A stretch of 64,000 bases of DNA, taken from the NCBI RefSeq assembly GCF_003581585.1, contig NZ_QXIR01000009.1, positions 1 to 64,000 on the forward strand. Direction: 5' to 3'. The notes under the pieces were generated by a model that saw nothing but the letters and a program-made list of their open reading frames with translations, was not told where the DNA came from and ran no database searches. Shown in pieces: positions 46,849-55,871 of the stretch (positions are counted from its first letter, which is position 1; the number at the start of each line of letters is the position of its first letter). This DNA is from Bacillus salacetis. Its GTDB lineage: Bacteria > Bacillota > Bacilli > Bacillales > Bacillaceae_B. Both the position numbers and the translations under genes were made by a program.

Positions 46849-46888
46849 AGTCCCCAATTCAAAGAAATTTTTCTTTGAATTGGGGACT
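46849..46888. repeat. 19-bp perfect palindrome between the two T-boxes
   Basis: AGTCCCCAATTCAAAGAAA (46849-46867) pairs perfectly with its complement (46870-46888) around two bases. It belongs to neither T-box core. Its GTCCCC/GGGGAC outer bases recall the palindrome at 5014-5052. Confidence 0.88.
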
Positions 46889-46917
46889 TTGATAAGCTGT
46901 AAAAGGGGCTTTTAGAA

Positions 46918-47208
46918 ATAAAAAAGGGTCCCCCATCCTCAAAATAAGGACGGGAGACCCGTGGTGCCACCTTCGTTGACTGTAAAACAGTCCGCTTAGC
47001 CATATCAGAGACCTTTGATTCTCGAATATGTGTCCCTTGTATCGATGAGACATTCGTCAAAGCCTACTCTCACATGAAGTGATTTCAGTTTGAAGGCTCA
47101 GAAGTCCATTCACATCCATGACCACGCTAGTTCGCACCATCCACTAGCTCTCTGAAGTGATCATCGGAAGCTACTCCTCTTCATCAACGCCGTTCCGTTC
47201 TTTAATTG
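46918..47208 (-). promoter_or_regulatory. Distal tryptophan T-box leader
   Basis: On the minus strand Stem I ends in GTGAATGGACTTCTGAGCC, with specifier UGG at 47106-47108. The T-box AACGAAGGTGGCACCACG lies at 46960-46977. The terminator pairs GGGTCTCCCGTCC with GGATGGGGGACCC before a U-run. It has the same architecture as the proximal copy but is clearly diverged in sequence, so this is not a recent duplication. Confidence 0.9.
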
Positions 47209-47214
47209 TTTTCT

Positions 47215-47244
47215 ATCTTAATACGAAGAAAGGGGTGAAGTCAA
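47215..47244 (-). promoter_or_regulatory. Promoter of trp operon
   Basis: TTGACT (47239-47244), an 18-base spacer and TAAGAT (47215-47220) on the minus strand place the transcript start near 47208, just ahead of the distal T-box. Confidence 0.75.
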
Positions 47245-47367
47245 TAGGTAATTATCAGAATTTTTATGTTTTACAGCGGGCCGATTTTCTTGTTTAATGT
47301 TCCCTGCTGCCTGCTTGGAAATGTTCCAAGCTGCAGTCAAGGCAGTTTTCGCTGAGATTTCTCAGCA

Positions 47368-49227
47368 TCATTTCATATATTTCGATGTATATTTACTCAA
47401 TGCAGTCAGCGGCCAGATATAGTTATAACTATGATAATGAATATAAAAGGTTCCCGGAAGCCCCGCACCTGTCGGATACGCCGTTCTCCAGTCAGCAGAC
47501 TGCAATAAACCAAGCAGCGCCTCCATACCCCGGTCGATTTCCTTTGTAGGATAATCACTGGTGGAAATTAAAGCATCCAGGGCCCAAGCCGTTTGGGAAG
47601 GCGTGCTTGCACCCAGGGGAATATATCTCTTCTCTTTGTCACTCCTGCAAGATTCACCCCAGCCGCCATCATTGTTCTGGATATCCAGGAGCCACCTTTT
47701 CGCCTTCTTAATCGTTTTATGATTATCATTGATGCCTGCAGCTTTCAACCCTGTCAACGCGGCCCATGTCCCATAAATATAGCAGATTCCCCATTTCCCA
47801 TACCAGGATCCGTCCCTCTCCTGATTATTGTTCAGCCAATCGACCCCTTTTTCTACCGGTTTATTGCCAAGCTTCCAACCAGCGTGGTTTCCTAGAAACT
47901 CAAGTGTCCTGCCTGTGAGGTCTGCAGTGGATCTGTCAAGCGCAGCATCTTCTGCCCCGTCCATCGGAACCCAGGATAATATTTCTTTCTGTTTATTTTT
48001 TTCAAACGCCGGCCAGCCTCCGTCCTTATTCTGCATGGATAGAACCCATTCCACGCCGCGCTTCCAGTTAAGGGCTTTTTCTTCCTCTTTGACAGAAGAA
48101 GCCTTCAATGCCCTTAGTGCTGCCGTAGTATCATCTACATCCGGGTTAATAGTGTTGCTTTGTGAGAAACCCCATCCACCTGCTTCTGCCCCTGGGGCTT
48201 CCGAAGACCAATCGCCTTTCTTTGTGTGCTGATGATCGATAAGAAACTTCCCGGCTTTTCTAATTTGCGGGTGGCTGCCGCTCACTCCTGCATCCTGCAA
48301 TGCATGGCATATGAGAGCTGTATCCCAGATAGTCGATGGCGAATTTTGAATATGAGGATGCCCTTCCCTCCTGCACTGATGGGAAATCATCGACTGGATC
48401 GCCTGGATTATTATTGGATGATTCTTTGGATAACCTTGTGACAAAAGAGCAAAGATCATGTAGAAGCTGGAGCTGAAATAACTATATAAACTTCCATCAG
48501 GTTCAATTCTTGACAACATGTAATTCAGGGCATTTCTTTTGGCAGCTGAATGTAAGTCTACTGGAACAGATGATAAGGCATCTATTCCATTTTTCACGCA
48601 ATCAATGAATGACCTTTCTTCTTCCCGGAATAGGTATGGAGCTTCTTTATCAACCAGCAAACCGGACATGTCTGGAGTGGAGGTTTTTTTACGAGTGAAT
48701 CTTTCGCTCTTCAGAAGCAGCATCGGAGCAAGATGAACTCTTGCATATGCACTGAAATCCATAAAATTCAGGGGGAAATAGGATGGAAGCAGTATCAGTT
48801 CAACCGGAACAGGAAAGAAGCGATTCCACGGATATTGCCCATGGGCGGCGAGCATGAATTTCGTCATGGAATGGACCCCGTCCAGTCCCCCTTTTGAAAG
48901 AATATACCCTTCTGCTTTCATCATGTTGTGATCTTTTTCATTCACAATCCCACTCCATAGCAGCGCAAAATAGGCTTCAACTGTAGCAGATAAATTCCCA
49001 TCTTTTTCATCTCTGTAAATCTTCCAGCAACCTGCTTCGTCCTGCTGAGCCAACAACCTTTGGGAAAGCTCCTTTACCATTCCTTCTTTTTTTATTCCCA
49101 ATGACCTGATCAGCACAATCATATAGGCATCAGTCATTAAGCTGTTTTCAAAACAGTACCTCCATGCCCCATCTTCATCCTGCCTTTCCAGTAAGCCCTG
49201 TTTCAAGCGTGATAGTTCTGCAATCAT
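47368..49227 (-). CDS. sqhC: Squalene-hopene cyclase family terpene cyclase
   Basis: The 619-residue class II terpene cyclase has repeated QW motifs (QNKDGGWPAFE, QERDGSWYGKWG, QNNDGGWGES). The protonating DXDD motif is DVDD at 363-366. In B. subtilis SqhC cyclises C35 tetraprenyl-beta-curcumene to sesquarterpenes (sporulenes), and in other bacteria the family makes hopanoids; the sequence alone does not decide. I chose the ATG at 49227, nine bases after AAGGTGA. A multi-span membrane protein is transcribed divergently. Confidence 0.92.
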   Translation of the reverse strand: MIAELSRLKQGLLERQDEDGAWRYCFENSLMTDAYMIVLIRSLGIKKEGMVKELSQRLLAQQDEAGCWKIYRDEKDGNLSATVEAYFALLWSGIVNEKDHNMMKAEGYILSKGGLDGVHSMTKFMLAAHGQYPWNRFFPVPVELILLPSYFPLNFMDFSAYARVHLAPMLLLKSERFTRKKTSTPDMSGLLVDKEAPYLFREEERSFIDCVKNGIDALSSVPVDLHSAAKRNALNYMLSRIEPDGSLYSYFSSSFYMIFALLSQGYPKNHPIIIQAIQSMISHQCRREGHPHIQNSPSTIWDTALICHALQDAGVSGSHPQIRKAGKFLIDHQHTKKGDWSSEAPGAEAGGWGFSQSNTINPDVDDTTAALRALKASSVKEEEKALNWKRGVEWVLSMQNKDGGWPAFEKNKQKEILSWVPMDGAEDAALDRSTADLTGRTLEFLGNHAGWKLGNKPVEKGVDWLNNNQERDGSWYGKWGICYIYGTWAALTGLKAAGINDNHKTIKKAKRWLLDIQNNDGGWGESCRSDKEKRYIPLGASTPSQTAWALDALISTSDYPTKEIDRGMEALLGLLQSADWRTAYPTGAGLPGTFYIHYHSYNYIWPLTALSKYTSKYMK

Positions 49228-49407
49228 TGAGGTTCTCACCTTTACACCGCCTTTAGCGCAGGTTCATACCTTAATATATTCAAAGACTGAGAGGGCATTC
49301 AGGAAGTTTTTCTTCATAATTTCATGAATTATACACAACTGCACCTTTCAGGAATTTATTGGAATTGTATAATATTAGTAAGGCACTTGATTAAGGGAGG
49401 TATAATT

Positions 49408-50472
49408 ATGGTCGAAACAAAAGTCAAACCCAAGAAGAGATGGCCGCTTTTTCTTGCCCTGACAGCAATTGTGGTCATAAGCAATATTTCAGTCTATACT
49501 CTGGATGATATTCCTGAAAAAATGGCGATTGGCTCCATTGTTGACCTTATGATTGTCATCCCTTTGATGGCTTACTTCTTCATCATAAGGGGAAATCACT
49601 CCTCAAAAGCTCTTTCCCTGGTAATCGCTGCAGGATATGGTACTGCATGGCTGATCATACCGAATGAACATCTCACCTCAGTCCCATTCTTTAAATATAT
49701 TTTAATCGCAGCAGAGGGAGCTTTCATACTATTCGAGGTGTATATTGCCCTTCACCTCATTAAAGCAGTCCCAAAGGTATTGGGCCACTTAAAAAAGCTT
49801 AATTCCGATGGAGGGGGTGACCTTTTTCCACACCGTTTGGAAGCAGCCATTCAACAGCATATGTCTGCACCTCTTTTCGTAAGGATTTATTTAACAGAAA
49901 TCAGCCTGTTTTACTACAGCTTATTTTCTTGGAAGAAGAATACGGTTAGCACTTCAAACACTTTCACGATCCATCAAAGAGGAAGCTCCATCGCCCTTTA
50001 TGTGATGTTGATACATGCTGTCGTTATTGAGTCAATCGGCCTTCATTATTTTCTTCATCAATGGAATCCGATCATATCATGGTTCCTATTATTCCTTAAC
50101 ATATATACGGTATTATTTTTCCTTGCTCAAATACAGGGCATCCGTTTGAATCCAGTCCGTATAACAGGGAAAGAGCTGGTCATCAGGATCGGTTTTGCCA
50201 GCAGGATCACTATCCCGCTGACAAATATAGCGTACATCACTCCCTATGAAGGGCCAGGAAAGCTTAGTAAAGACCAGGAGAAGAGAACTTTCCTGGCAGT
50301 CGCTCCTGACTTCGTGCCTGAGAAAGCACAGCTCGCGATCAAATTGAAAGCTCCACAGACGGCTCACTATGTTTATGGTTTAACAAAAAATGTACATCAA
50401 GTGCATATCAGACTGGATGATCCGGCCGCTTTCCGAACCTCTCTTCAAGAAAAGCTGAATAATGAAAAGTGA
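49408..50472 (+). CDS. Six-span membrane protein, unknown function
   Basis: The 354-residue protein shows about six hydrophobic segments: four at about 12-135, then a polar loop, two more at about 200-255, and a soluble beta-rich C-terminal domain (VRITGKELVIRIGFASRITIPLTNIAYITPYEG). AAGGGAGG precedes the ATG at 49408; the earlier frame start at 49324 has no ribosome site. I do not recognise it with certainty. It is divergent from the terpene cyclase gene, which may or may not be meaningful. Confidence 0.6.
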   Translation: MVETKVKPKKRWPLFLALTAIVVISNISVYTLDDIPEKMAIGSIVDLMIVIPLMAYFFIIRGNHSSKALSLVIAAGYGTAWLIIPNEHLTSVPFFKYILIAAEGAFILFEVYIALHLIKAVPKVLGHLKKLNSDGGGDLFPHRLEAAIQQHMSAPLFVRIYLTEISLFYYSLFSWKKNTVSTSNTFTIHQRGSSIALYVMLIHAVVIESIGLHYFLHQWNPIISWFLLFLNIYTVLFFLAQIQGIRLNPVRITGKELVIRIGFASRITIPLTNIAYITPYEGPGKLSKDQEKRTFLAVAPDFVPEKAQLAIKLKAPQTAHYVYGLTKNVHQVHIRLDDPAAFRTSLQEKLNNEK

Positions 50473-50710
50473 GACTTCTAATTTCCAAGGCTGCCTGTCT
50501 TACATGGCAGCCTTTTGTTCCGGCTTTTTTCCGTGAATTTTTCTGCAGTGGAAGTGAAACATGCATCCTCATGCCAAAGGAAAGAACATTCAGGACAACA
50601 TATATTCCTCTGTGGTGTTTTTCAATACTCCTCATTCTATTCAAAAACATCTCTATGTTAAGATGAAAGTAATAATTCAGAATGTTTTTAGGATTGGAAG
50701 TGAATTTCTT

Positions 50711-51409
50711 TTGAAATATACGATTCATCCTTTAGGTGATTCTGCTTTAATAGTAGAATTTCTGTTGACTGATGCTGAAAAGTGCTTGAATGCTGTTACA
50801 GCCTTTACCCTTGCTTTGTCGAGGCGAAAGAACAATGCCATCATCGAAGCGGTCCCGGCATTTAAAACAGTAACTGTCCACTTTGATCCATTAAAAATCA
50901 GTTCAAGTTCACCATTCAATGTACTTAAGGATATCTTGGCTTATGAAATAAATGCGTTAAAAATGCTTGAGGATTCCTCAAGCAAGGATGTCTTGTCTAT
51001 ACCGGTCCTGTACGGAAAACATGCCGGCCCGGACCTTTCTTTTGTCGCTGATCATAATTCTTTGGATGAAGCCAGTGTGATCGAATTCCACAGCAGCAGA
51101 ATTTATTCGGTCGCTTTCCTTGGTTTTTCACCAGGATTTCCATTTTTGAGCGGGATGGATCCTGCCATTGCTGCGCCCCGAAAAAAAAATCCACGTGTAC
51201 GGATTGAGGCTGGCTCTGTGGGTATCGCAGGCAACCAAACAGGTATTTATCCACTTGCCTCACCAGGTGGATGGCAAATCATAGGGAAAACCCCATTGAA
51301 ATTATTCGACCCGGATACTCCCGGCAAGCCGGCACTTCTCTCACAAGGAGACAAAGTAAGGTTTTATTCAATTACGGAAAATCAATTTAAAGAAATGGAG
51401 GAAAGCTGA
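50711..51409 (+). CDS. pxpB: 5-oxoprolinase subunit PxpB (KipI family)
   Basis: The 232-residue protein belongs to the KipI/PxpB family, with HPLGDSALIVEF at the start and FLGFSPGFPFLSGMDP and GSVGIAGNQTGIYPLASPGGWQIIGKTP later. With PxpA and PxpC it hydrolyses 5-oxoproline to glutamate using ATP. B. subtilis KipI was also described as inhibitor of kinase KinA. The start is taken as a TTG at 50711, eight bases after GGAAGTG. Upstream ATGs lack ribosome sites. pxpC begins directly after the stop. Confidence 0.92.
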   Translation: MKYTIHPLGDSALIVEFLLTDAEKCLNAVTAFTLALSRRKNNAIIEAVPAFKTVTVHFDPLKISSSSPFNVLKDILAYEINALKMLEDSSSKDVLSIPVLYGKHAGPDLSFVADHNSLDEASVIEFHSSRIYSVAFLGFSPGFPFLSGMDPAIAAPRKKNPRVRIEAGSVGIAGNQTGIYPLASPGGWQIIGKTPLKLFDPDTPGKPALLSQGDKVRFYSITENQFKEMEES

Positions 51410-52369
51410 ATGGGTTTTTCTGTCGAAAGGAGCGGTCTTTTAACAACGATTCAGGACGGGGGCAGAATTGGCTACCGTGATATCGGCATGCCTGTCAGCG
51501 GACCGATGGATGAACTTGCTTTTCGCATGGCCAATCTTTTAGTAGGAAACGCCGAAGGTGAAGCTGCAGTCGAAATCACCTTGCAGGGCCCAGTCCTCCA
51601 ATTCACCAGTCAAGCCATCATAGCCATTTGCGGAGCGGACCTGAATCCGTCCATTAATGATGAACCGGTTTCGAGTAACAAACCTTTACAAGTGCGCAGG
51701 GGCGATGTATTGCGGTTTGGAGTGGCAGAAAGAGGATTGCGGGCGTATATCTCATTTAAAGGCGGAATGCAGGTCAGCAAACAGCTGGGCAGCAGCAGCA
51801 CAAATACACTTGCGAAAATCGGTGGATATGCGGGGAGACCCTTAAAAGCAGGAGACAAAATAAATTTAAACACAGAAGAGCCTGGTGGATCCACGATTCC
51901 GTGGTCTTTATCTCCCTCTCTATTCTCTTATCTTGGTAAAAAAGAAGTCAGGGTCATCAAAAGCACCCAATGGGACTGGTTTACCGAAGAAACCCAGATC
52001 AGCTTCTTGTCCAAGGAATTCATGATTACTCCTGAATCAGATAGGATGGGATACAGACTGAGCGGTCCGCCCCTTCGAATGAAATATTCCCAGGAGCTCC
52101 TAACAGAAGGCATCACCAAGGGAACTGTGCAGGTTCCAGCCAGCGGTCAGCCAATAGTCCTCATGGCGGACAGCCAGCCTACTGGCGGATATCCAAAGAT
52201 ATCAAACATCATTACCGCAGACCTGCCTGTCATTGCCCAAAAAAAGCCTCACGAAACAGTCACATTCAAAGAAGTGACATTAGAAGATGCTTATAAAGCA
52301 TTACGAAACGCAGAAAATGATATCAAACTGGCGGCAGCTGCTATCCGCTTGAAAACACAGCGGGGCTGA
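51410..52369 (+). CDS. pxpC: 5-oxoprolinase subunit PxpC (KipA family)
   Basis: The 319-residue protein is the biotin-carboxylase-like partner KipA/PxpC, with SGLLTTIQDGGRIGYRDIGMPVSGPMDELAFRMAN at its start and SDRMGYRLSGPPL and DSQPTGGYPKI further on. It begins at the base following the pxpB stop, so the two are coupled. GAGG lies within the pxpB end. Together with PxpB and PxpA it forms the prokaryotic 5-oxoprolinase. Confidence 0.94.
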   Translation: MGFSVERSGLLTTIQDGGRIGYRDIGMPVSGPMDELAFRMANLLVGNAEGEAAVEITLQGPVLQFTSQAIIAICGADLNPSINDEPVSSNKPLQVRRGDVLRFGVAERGLRAYISFKGGMQVSKQLGSSSTNTLAKIGGYAGRPLKAGDKINLNTEEPGGSTIPWSLSPSLFSYLGKKEVRVIKSTQWDWFTEETQISFLSKEFMITPESDRMGYRLSGPPLRMKYSQELLTEGITKGTVQVPASGQPIVLMADSQPTGGYPKISNIITADLPVIAQKKPHETVTFKEVTLEDAYKALRNAENDIKLAAAAIRLKTQRG

Positions 52370-52410
52370 CATCCTGCTTCACTTTACCTACTAAAGGAGG
52401 AGAATGGTAC

Positions 52411-53145
52411 ATGCAAATCGATTTAAACTGTGATTTAGGAGAAAGTTTTGGAGCATTTGTAAAAGGAAATGACCAAGGAATTCTTAAAAGAATCACCTCT
52501 GCCAACATTGCATGCGGCTTTCATTCAGGAGATCCCCAGGTCATGTTGAAGACTGTCAAACTGGCTTTACATAACGGAGTAAAGATCGGAGCCCATCCTG
52601 GATACCCGGATCTCCAAGGGTTTGGACGGCGTCATATCGAGATTCCGCCGGAAGAAATTTATGCTTTGGTTTTATATCAGATTGGCGCTTTGAGTGCCAT
52701 AGTCCGCTCACAAGGAGGACAATTATCTCATGTCAAACCTCACGGTGCCCTTTACAACCGGGCAGCAATTGATATAGACACAGCGAATGCAATTGCACAG
52801 GCCACAGCAGACTATGATCCGGGATTATGCTTGTATGGGCTTGCCGGATCAGAACTGATTACTGCTGGAAAAAAAGCAGGATTGAAGACCGTCAACGAAG
52901 TTTTTGCTGACAGAACGTATCTAAGTGACGGCACTCTTACGCCGCGGTCACAGGAAGGGGCTGTCATCCACAGTGATGAGCAGGCTCTGGCACAGGTGAT
53001 ACGGATGGTCAAGGAACATAAAGTAGTGAGCCTGGATGGAATCGAAATCGATATCTTACCGGAATCGATATGTTTACACGGTGACAACGAAAAGGCACTG
53101 GATTTTGCCGAAAAGATAATAGAGGCATTAAAGCAGGCAATATGA
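52411..53145 (+). CDS. pxpA: 5-oxoprolinase subunit PxpA (LamB/YcsF family)
   Basis: The 244-residue protein starts MQIDLNCDLGESFG, diagnostic of the LamB/YcsF family. IACGFHSGDP, IGAHPGYPD, VKPHGALYN and EVFADRTYLSDGTLTPRS complete the barrel. It acts with PxpB and PxpC on 5-oxoproline. AAAGGAGG precedes the ATG 41 bp after pxpC. The order here is B-C-A; in B. subtilis the homologues run ycsF-ycsG-ycsI-kipI-kipA-kipR, and no kipR-like regulator or ycsGI follows here. Confidence 0.95.
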   Translation: MQIDLNCDLGESFGAFVKGNDQGILKRITSANIACGFHSGDPQVMLKTVKLALHNGVKIGAHPGYPDLQGFGRRHIEIPPEEIYALVLYQIGALSAIVRSQGGQLSHVKPHGALYNRAAIDIDTANAIAQATADYDPGLCLYGLAGSELITAGKKAGLKTVNEVFADRTYLSDGTLTPRSQEGAVIHSDEQALAQVIRMVKEHKVVSLDGIEIDILPESICLHGDNEKALDFAEKIIEALKQAI

Positions 53146-53178
53146 AAGCTGGTCTTTTTTCAGACCAGCTTTTGTGTT
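53143..53178. terminator. Bidirectional terminator after pxp operon and nrnB
   Basis: AAAGCTGGTC pairs with GACCAGCTTT around an eight-base loop, with U-runs available on both strands. It lies between the convergent pxpA and nrnB genes. Confidence 0.9.
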
Positions 53179-54421
53179 ACTTCTTCTCTTGTTTATCAGC
53201 CATTACATTAAAGGGCAGCTGTTGGGCAGCAGCCTGAAGCACTTTGTTGTTTTTGACATTCTCTATCAGGTATTCCGTGTAGTCATCATCTCTTGAAAGG
53301 CCAGCGGAATATTCTTTTTTTATGTGATTTTCTGCTTCCTGAAACGTTTGGAAATCACCTTCAAATACGCCATTATATTCAACTCTCCAGCTCTCTCCAT
53401 CAATCGGATACACAAACAATTGATCTTCCTGCCTGTTTTTATACAGCGAACCGTTTGGCGAGTCTTTCAGGTTGTATCGGTTTTTAGGAGCATCGATCGG
53501 CATAGGTTCGATATCGAAGACCTCGGTGACAAACAGCTTAAAGGCTTCGTGATTCAAGTTGCATCCAGATGCTTTTGCATGACCGCCGCCTTCAAACTTT
53601 CCGGCAACTGCCGACACATCAACATGGTCATGAATTGTCCTAAGGCTGATCCGCTTTCCACCCACACTGATTATGGCAATATAATCAAGGTATGGATTGT
53701 CTTTCCCCAGTTCATTACCCAATTCTGAGTGATAGGATTCAGCATGCACAATCCCGACACAGTAATCATCAACAAATGATTTTGTCAGTTCTCTCCGCTT
53801 TCTGCGGATATACCTGTCTATCTTTCCTTCTTCCATCTCAAGGATTTTCTGTTCAAACTCATCAAAGAAAAATTTATCATGATGCTGAAGACGATGGAGC
53901 ATCTTTTCTTCAAATTCTTCAAGCGTCAGAAGGAAAAACAAATCATTTAACCTTTTGGCAGTCATATTATTATTAACATCCCACTCCCAGGTATCATACT
54001 GTCTCACCAATTCAACGAATTCATCAAGAATCGGCGTCGTTTCAATCTCACCTTTCTTCTGAAGGTCTTCATACAGTAATGATGTAGCAGAAGCCAGCCT
54101 TCCATCATCATATTGGACAGTGACTGCAGCCCAATCATATTGATTGAAATGTTCAGCACTTCGATGATGGTCAATCAATTCGACTTTTCCGTCCTTTTTA
54201 TAATAAGCCTCTATCGCTTCCTCGTTTTCTTTATTCACCGAGAGGTCAGTAATGTACAATTTGGTATCTTTATGAGGCTTCTTTAAAAATCTTGCCACTT
54301 GAAAGTTCAAGCCGCCGATCGAATTATAGCGGACTTCAGCTTCTTCGCCCCATGCAATCTTTGCAATGATGCCGCAACCGACACCATCTAAATCATTATG
54401 TGATAATAAAAAACGCTGCAT
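53177..54421 (-). CDS. nrnB: DHH-family phosphoesterase, NrnB-like oligoribonuclease
   Basis: The 414-residue protein has the DHH phosphoesterase motifs HNDLDGVGCG, ITDLSVN and LIDHHRSAEHF. The DHHA1 domain has GGGHAKASGC. In B. subtilis NrnB (YngD) degrades short oligoribonucleotides and pAp. A C-terminal extension of about 100 residues (YNLKDSPNGSLYKNRQEDQL onward) is characteristic of this subgroup. The catalytic set looks intact. It shares a terminator with pxpA. Confidence 0.85.
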   Translation of the reverse strand: MQRFLLSHNDLDGVGCGIIAKIAWGEEAEVRYNSIGGLNFQVARFLKKPHKDTKLYITDLSVNKENEEAIEAYYKKDGKVELIDHHRSAEHFNQYDWAAVTVQYDDGRLASATSLLYEDLQKKGEIETTPILDEFVELVRQYDTWEWDVNNNMTAKRLNDLFFLLTLEEFEEKMLHRLQHHDKFFFDEFEQKILEMEEGKIDRYIRRKRRELTKSFVDDYCVGIVHAESYHSELGNELGKDNPYLDYIAIISVGGKRISLRTIHDHVDVSAVAGKFEGGGHAKASGCNLNHEAFKLFVTEVFDIEPMPIDAPKNRYNLKDSPNGSLYKNRQEDQLFVYPIDGESWRVEYNGVFEGDFQTFQEAENHIKKEYSAGLSRDDDYTEYLIENVKNNKVLQAAAQQLPFNVMADKQEKK

Positions 54422-54507
54422 ATTTTGCCTCCTAGGCTTTCTCTATGTATTCAAGTCTATTTTTTGTCATTCACCTGCTAATATACAGCAAAAAACGTCA
54501 CATGTTA

Positions 54508-54632
54508 AATAAAAAGCGGAAGCGCCTTGTTCAGCCCCGACAGGCATAAGACGAGCCGGGGGGAAGGTTGCTCTTTAACCTTCTTGACGGATTGGCTTAT
54601 GACCCCGAGGGGCTAGGCGCTGGAGCTGGATT
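54508..54632. repeat. Bacillaceae dispersed repeat (AAAAGCGGAAGCGCC element)
   Basis: It reads AAAAAGCGGAAGCGCCTTGT at its left, with CCCCGACAGGCATAAGACGA, an AAGGTTGCTCTTTAACCTT hairpin, GGCTTATGACCCCGAGGGGC and TAGGCGCTGGAGCTGG at its right. I recall very similar intergenic copies in other Bacillaceae. AGCGCCT and AGGCGCT at the ends, and GGCATAAG and CTTATG inside, can pair. AAAAAGCGGAAGCG occurs again at about 54635, so a truncated second copy or a target-like repeat follows. Confidence 0.8.
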
Positions 54633-54720
54633 GATAAAAAGCGGAAGCGGCCGTTATCATCCTTTACTTCCAATGAACCAATCCAAATCATTTCATGCGG
54701 ACACTCTAAAGGACTATGTG

Positions 54721-55440
54721 TCAAACTCCCCGTTTATTCCCCCATACAAAGGTATGAAGCTGAGGAAGCACTCTGACGTTATTAAGCCGTTCACTTTGGA
54801 TCACAGCATCAATCAGCTTCTCATATTCAGCTATCAGTCCGCGCACCAAGCGGCCTTCATCCGACTCAGCGAGATTGCTGTTCCCGACTTGCAGGAAGAA
54901 TGGGACTCCGGGGTATCTTTCATGCAGGGCAGCTGCATACTCAAGATCCCTTTCATCGAAAATGACCACTTTTAAACTGCAGTCCTTTTGCCCTCTTAAT
55001 TTCCCCATGATGAAATCCAACTTATCAAAATCAGTGTTCATACCTGAGCTTGGCGGTTTTGGGGAAAGTGTCAGGTCATCTATGTCCATGAACCAGTCCT
55101 GCCACCTGCTTCCCTGGGTTTCCAGGGCAGATTGGATTTCGTTATCATTAAAAATAACGAGAAGTTCTTCAATGGCTCCAATAAGCGCGGGATTCCCCCC
55201 AGAGATGGTTACATGGCTGAACCGGGTGCCTCCGATTGTTTTCAGTTCTTCCCAGACCTCGATTGCAGTCATCATGCGGATATCATCTTTGGCTGATCCA
55301 TCCCAAGTAAAGGCCGAGTCGCACCAGGAGCAGGAGTAATCACAGCCAGCTGTTCGTACAAACATGGTTTTCTGGCCTATGACCATTCCTTCCCCTTGGA
55401 TGGTCGGTCCGAAGATTTCCAGAACAGGTATTTTTCTCAT
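54721..55440 (-). CDS. queE: 7-carboxy-7-deazaguanine synthase
   Basis: This radical SAM enzyme contracts the ring of 6-carboxytetrahydropterin in queuosine synthesis. The 239-residue protein has the [4Fe-4S] cluster motif C33-x3-C37-x2-C40 (AGCDYSCSWCD), the characteristic start VLEIFGPTIQGEGMVIGQ, and GGNPAL further on. It overlaps the start of the queD frame end by four bases and is the last gene of queC-D-E. queF is not in this window. Confidence 0.96.
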   Translation of the reverse strand: MRKIPVLEIFGPTIQGEGMVIGQKTMFVRTAGCDYSCSWCDSAFTWDGSAKDDIRMMTAIEVWEELKTIGGTRFSHVTISGGNPALIGAIEELLVIFNDNEIQSALETQGSRWQDWFMDIDDLTLSPKPPSSGMNTDFDKLDFIMGKLRGQKDCSLKVVIFDERDLEYAAALHERYPGVPFFLQVGNSNLAESDEGRLVRGLIAEYEKLIDAVIQSERLNNVRVLPQLHTFVWGNKRGV

Positions 55441-55871
55441 TGGAACTTATCCTTTCCCGGACGGAATATACAGTAACTGGTAGGTGTTTCCCGTAAGAAA
55501 ACTTGAAGGCATTGGGCATGATTTCCCTGTTCATTCAAGCAGTCCTGAATGATTCCATATATAATCTCTGCCATGACTTCCGTAGTCGGATACCGCTCAG
55601 GATGTTCCGAGAAAAGCGGATCTTCGTTAAGAATCGTGTGATCGAACCTATCATGGATAAGCTTCTTAATTTCTGCGAAATTAAAAAGGAACCCCGAATC
55701 ATCTAATTCATCCCCGCCAATCGTTACATTGGCGAAATAGGTATGGCCATGGATTTTCCGGCATTTGCCTGCGGACTCTGAAGGGATGAAATGAGCTGCC
55801 GCAAACTGGAAATCTTTATTCAACTCATAGGAGAAGGGGTGCTCTGGAACAGGATATATCTGTCCAATCAT
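55437..55871 (-). CDS. queD: 6-carboxytetrahydropterin synthase
   Basis: The 144-residue enzyme makes the pterin precursor of queuosine. Zinc-binding histidines are in [10 protein letters not shown] and [11 protein letters not shown], and the catalytic triad region is GKCRKIHGH. The family tail with [12 protein letters not shown] is present. It overlaps queC by four bases upstream and queE downstream, so the three are tightly coupled under the PreQ1 leader. Confidence 0.96.
   Translation of the reverse strand: MIGQIYPVPEHPFSYELNKDFQFAAAHFIPSESAGKCRKIHGHTYFANVTIGGDELDDSGFLFNFAEIKKLIHDRFDHTILNEDPLFSEHPERYPTTEVMAEIIYGIIQDCLNEQGNHAQCLQVFLRETPTSYCIFRPGKDKFQ

Noticed and set aside
54568..54975. 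135-codon plus-strand frame
   Set aside because: It starts inside the dispersed repeat and continues opposite queE, so it is not a gene.
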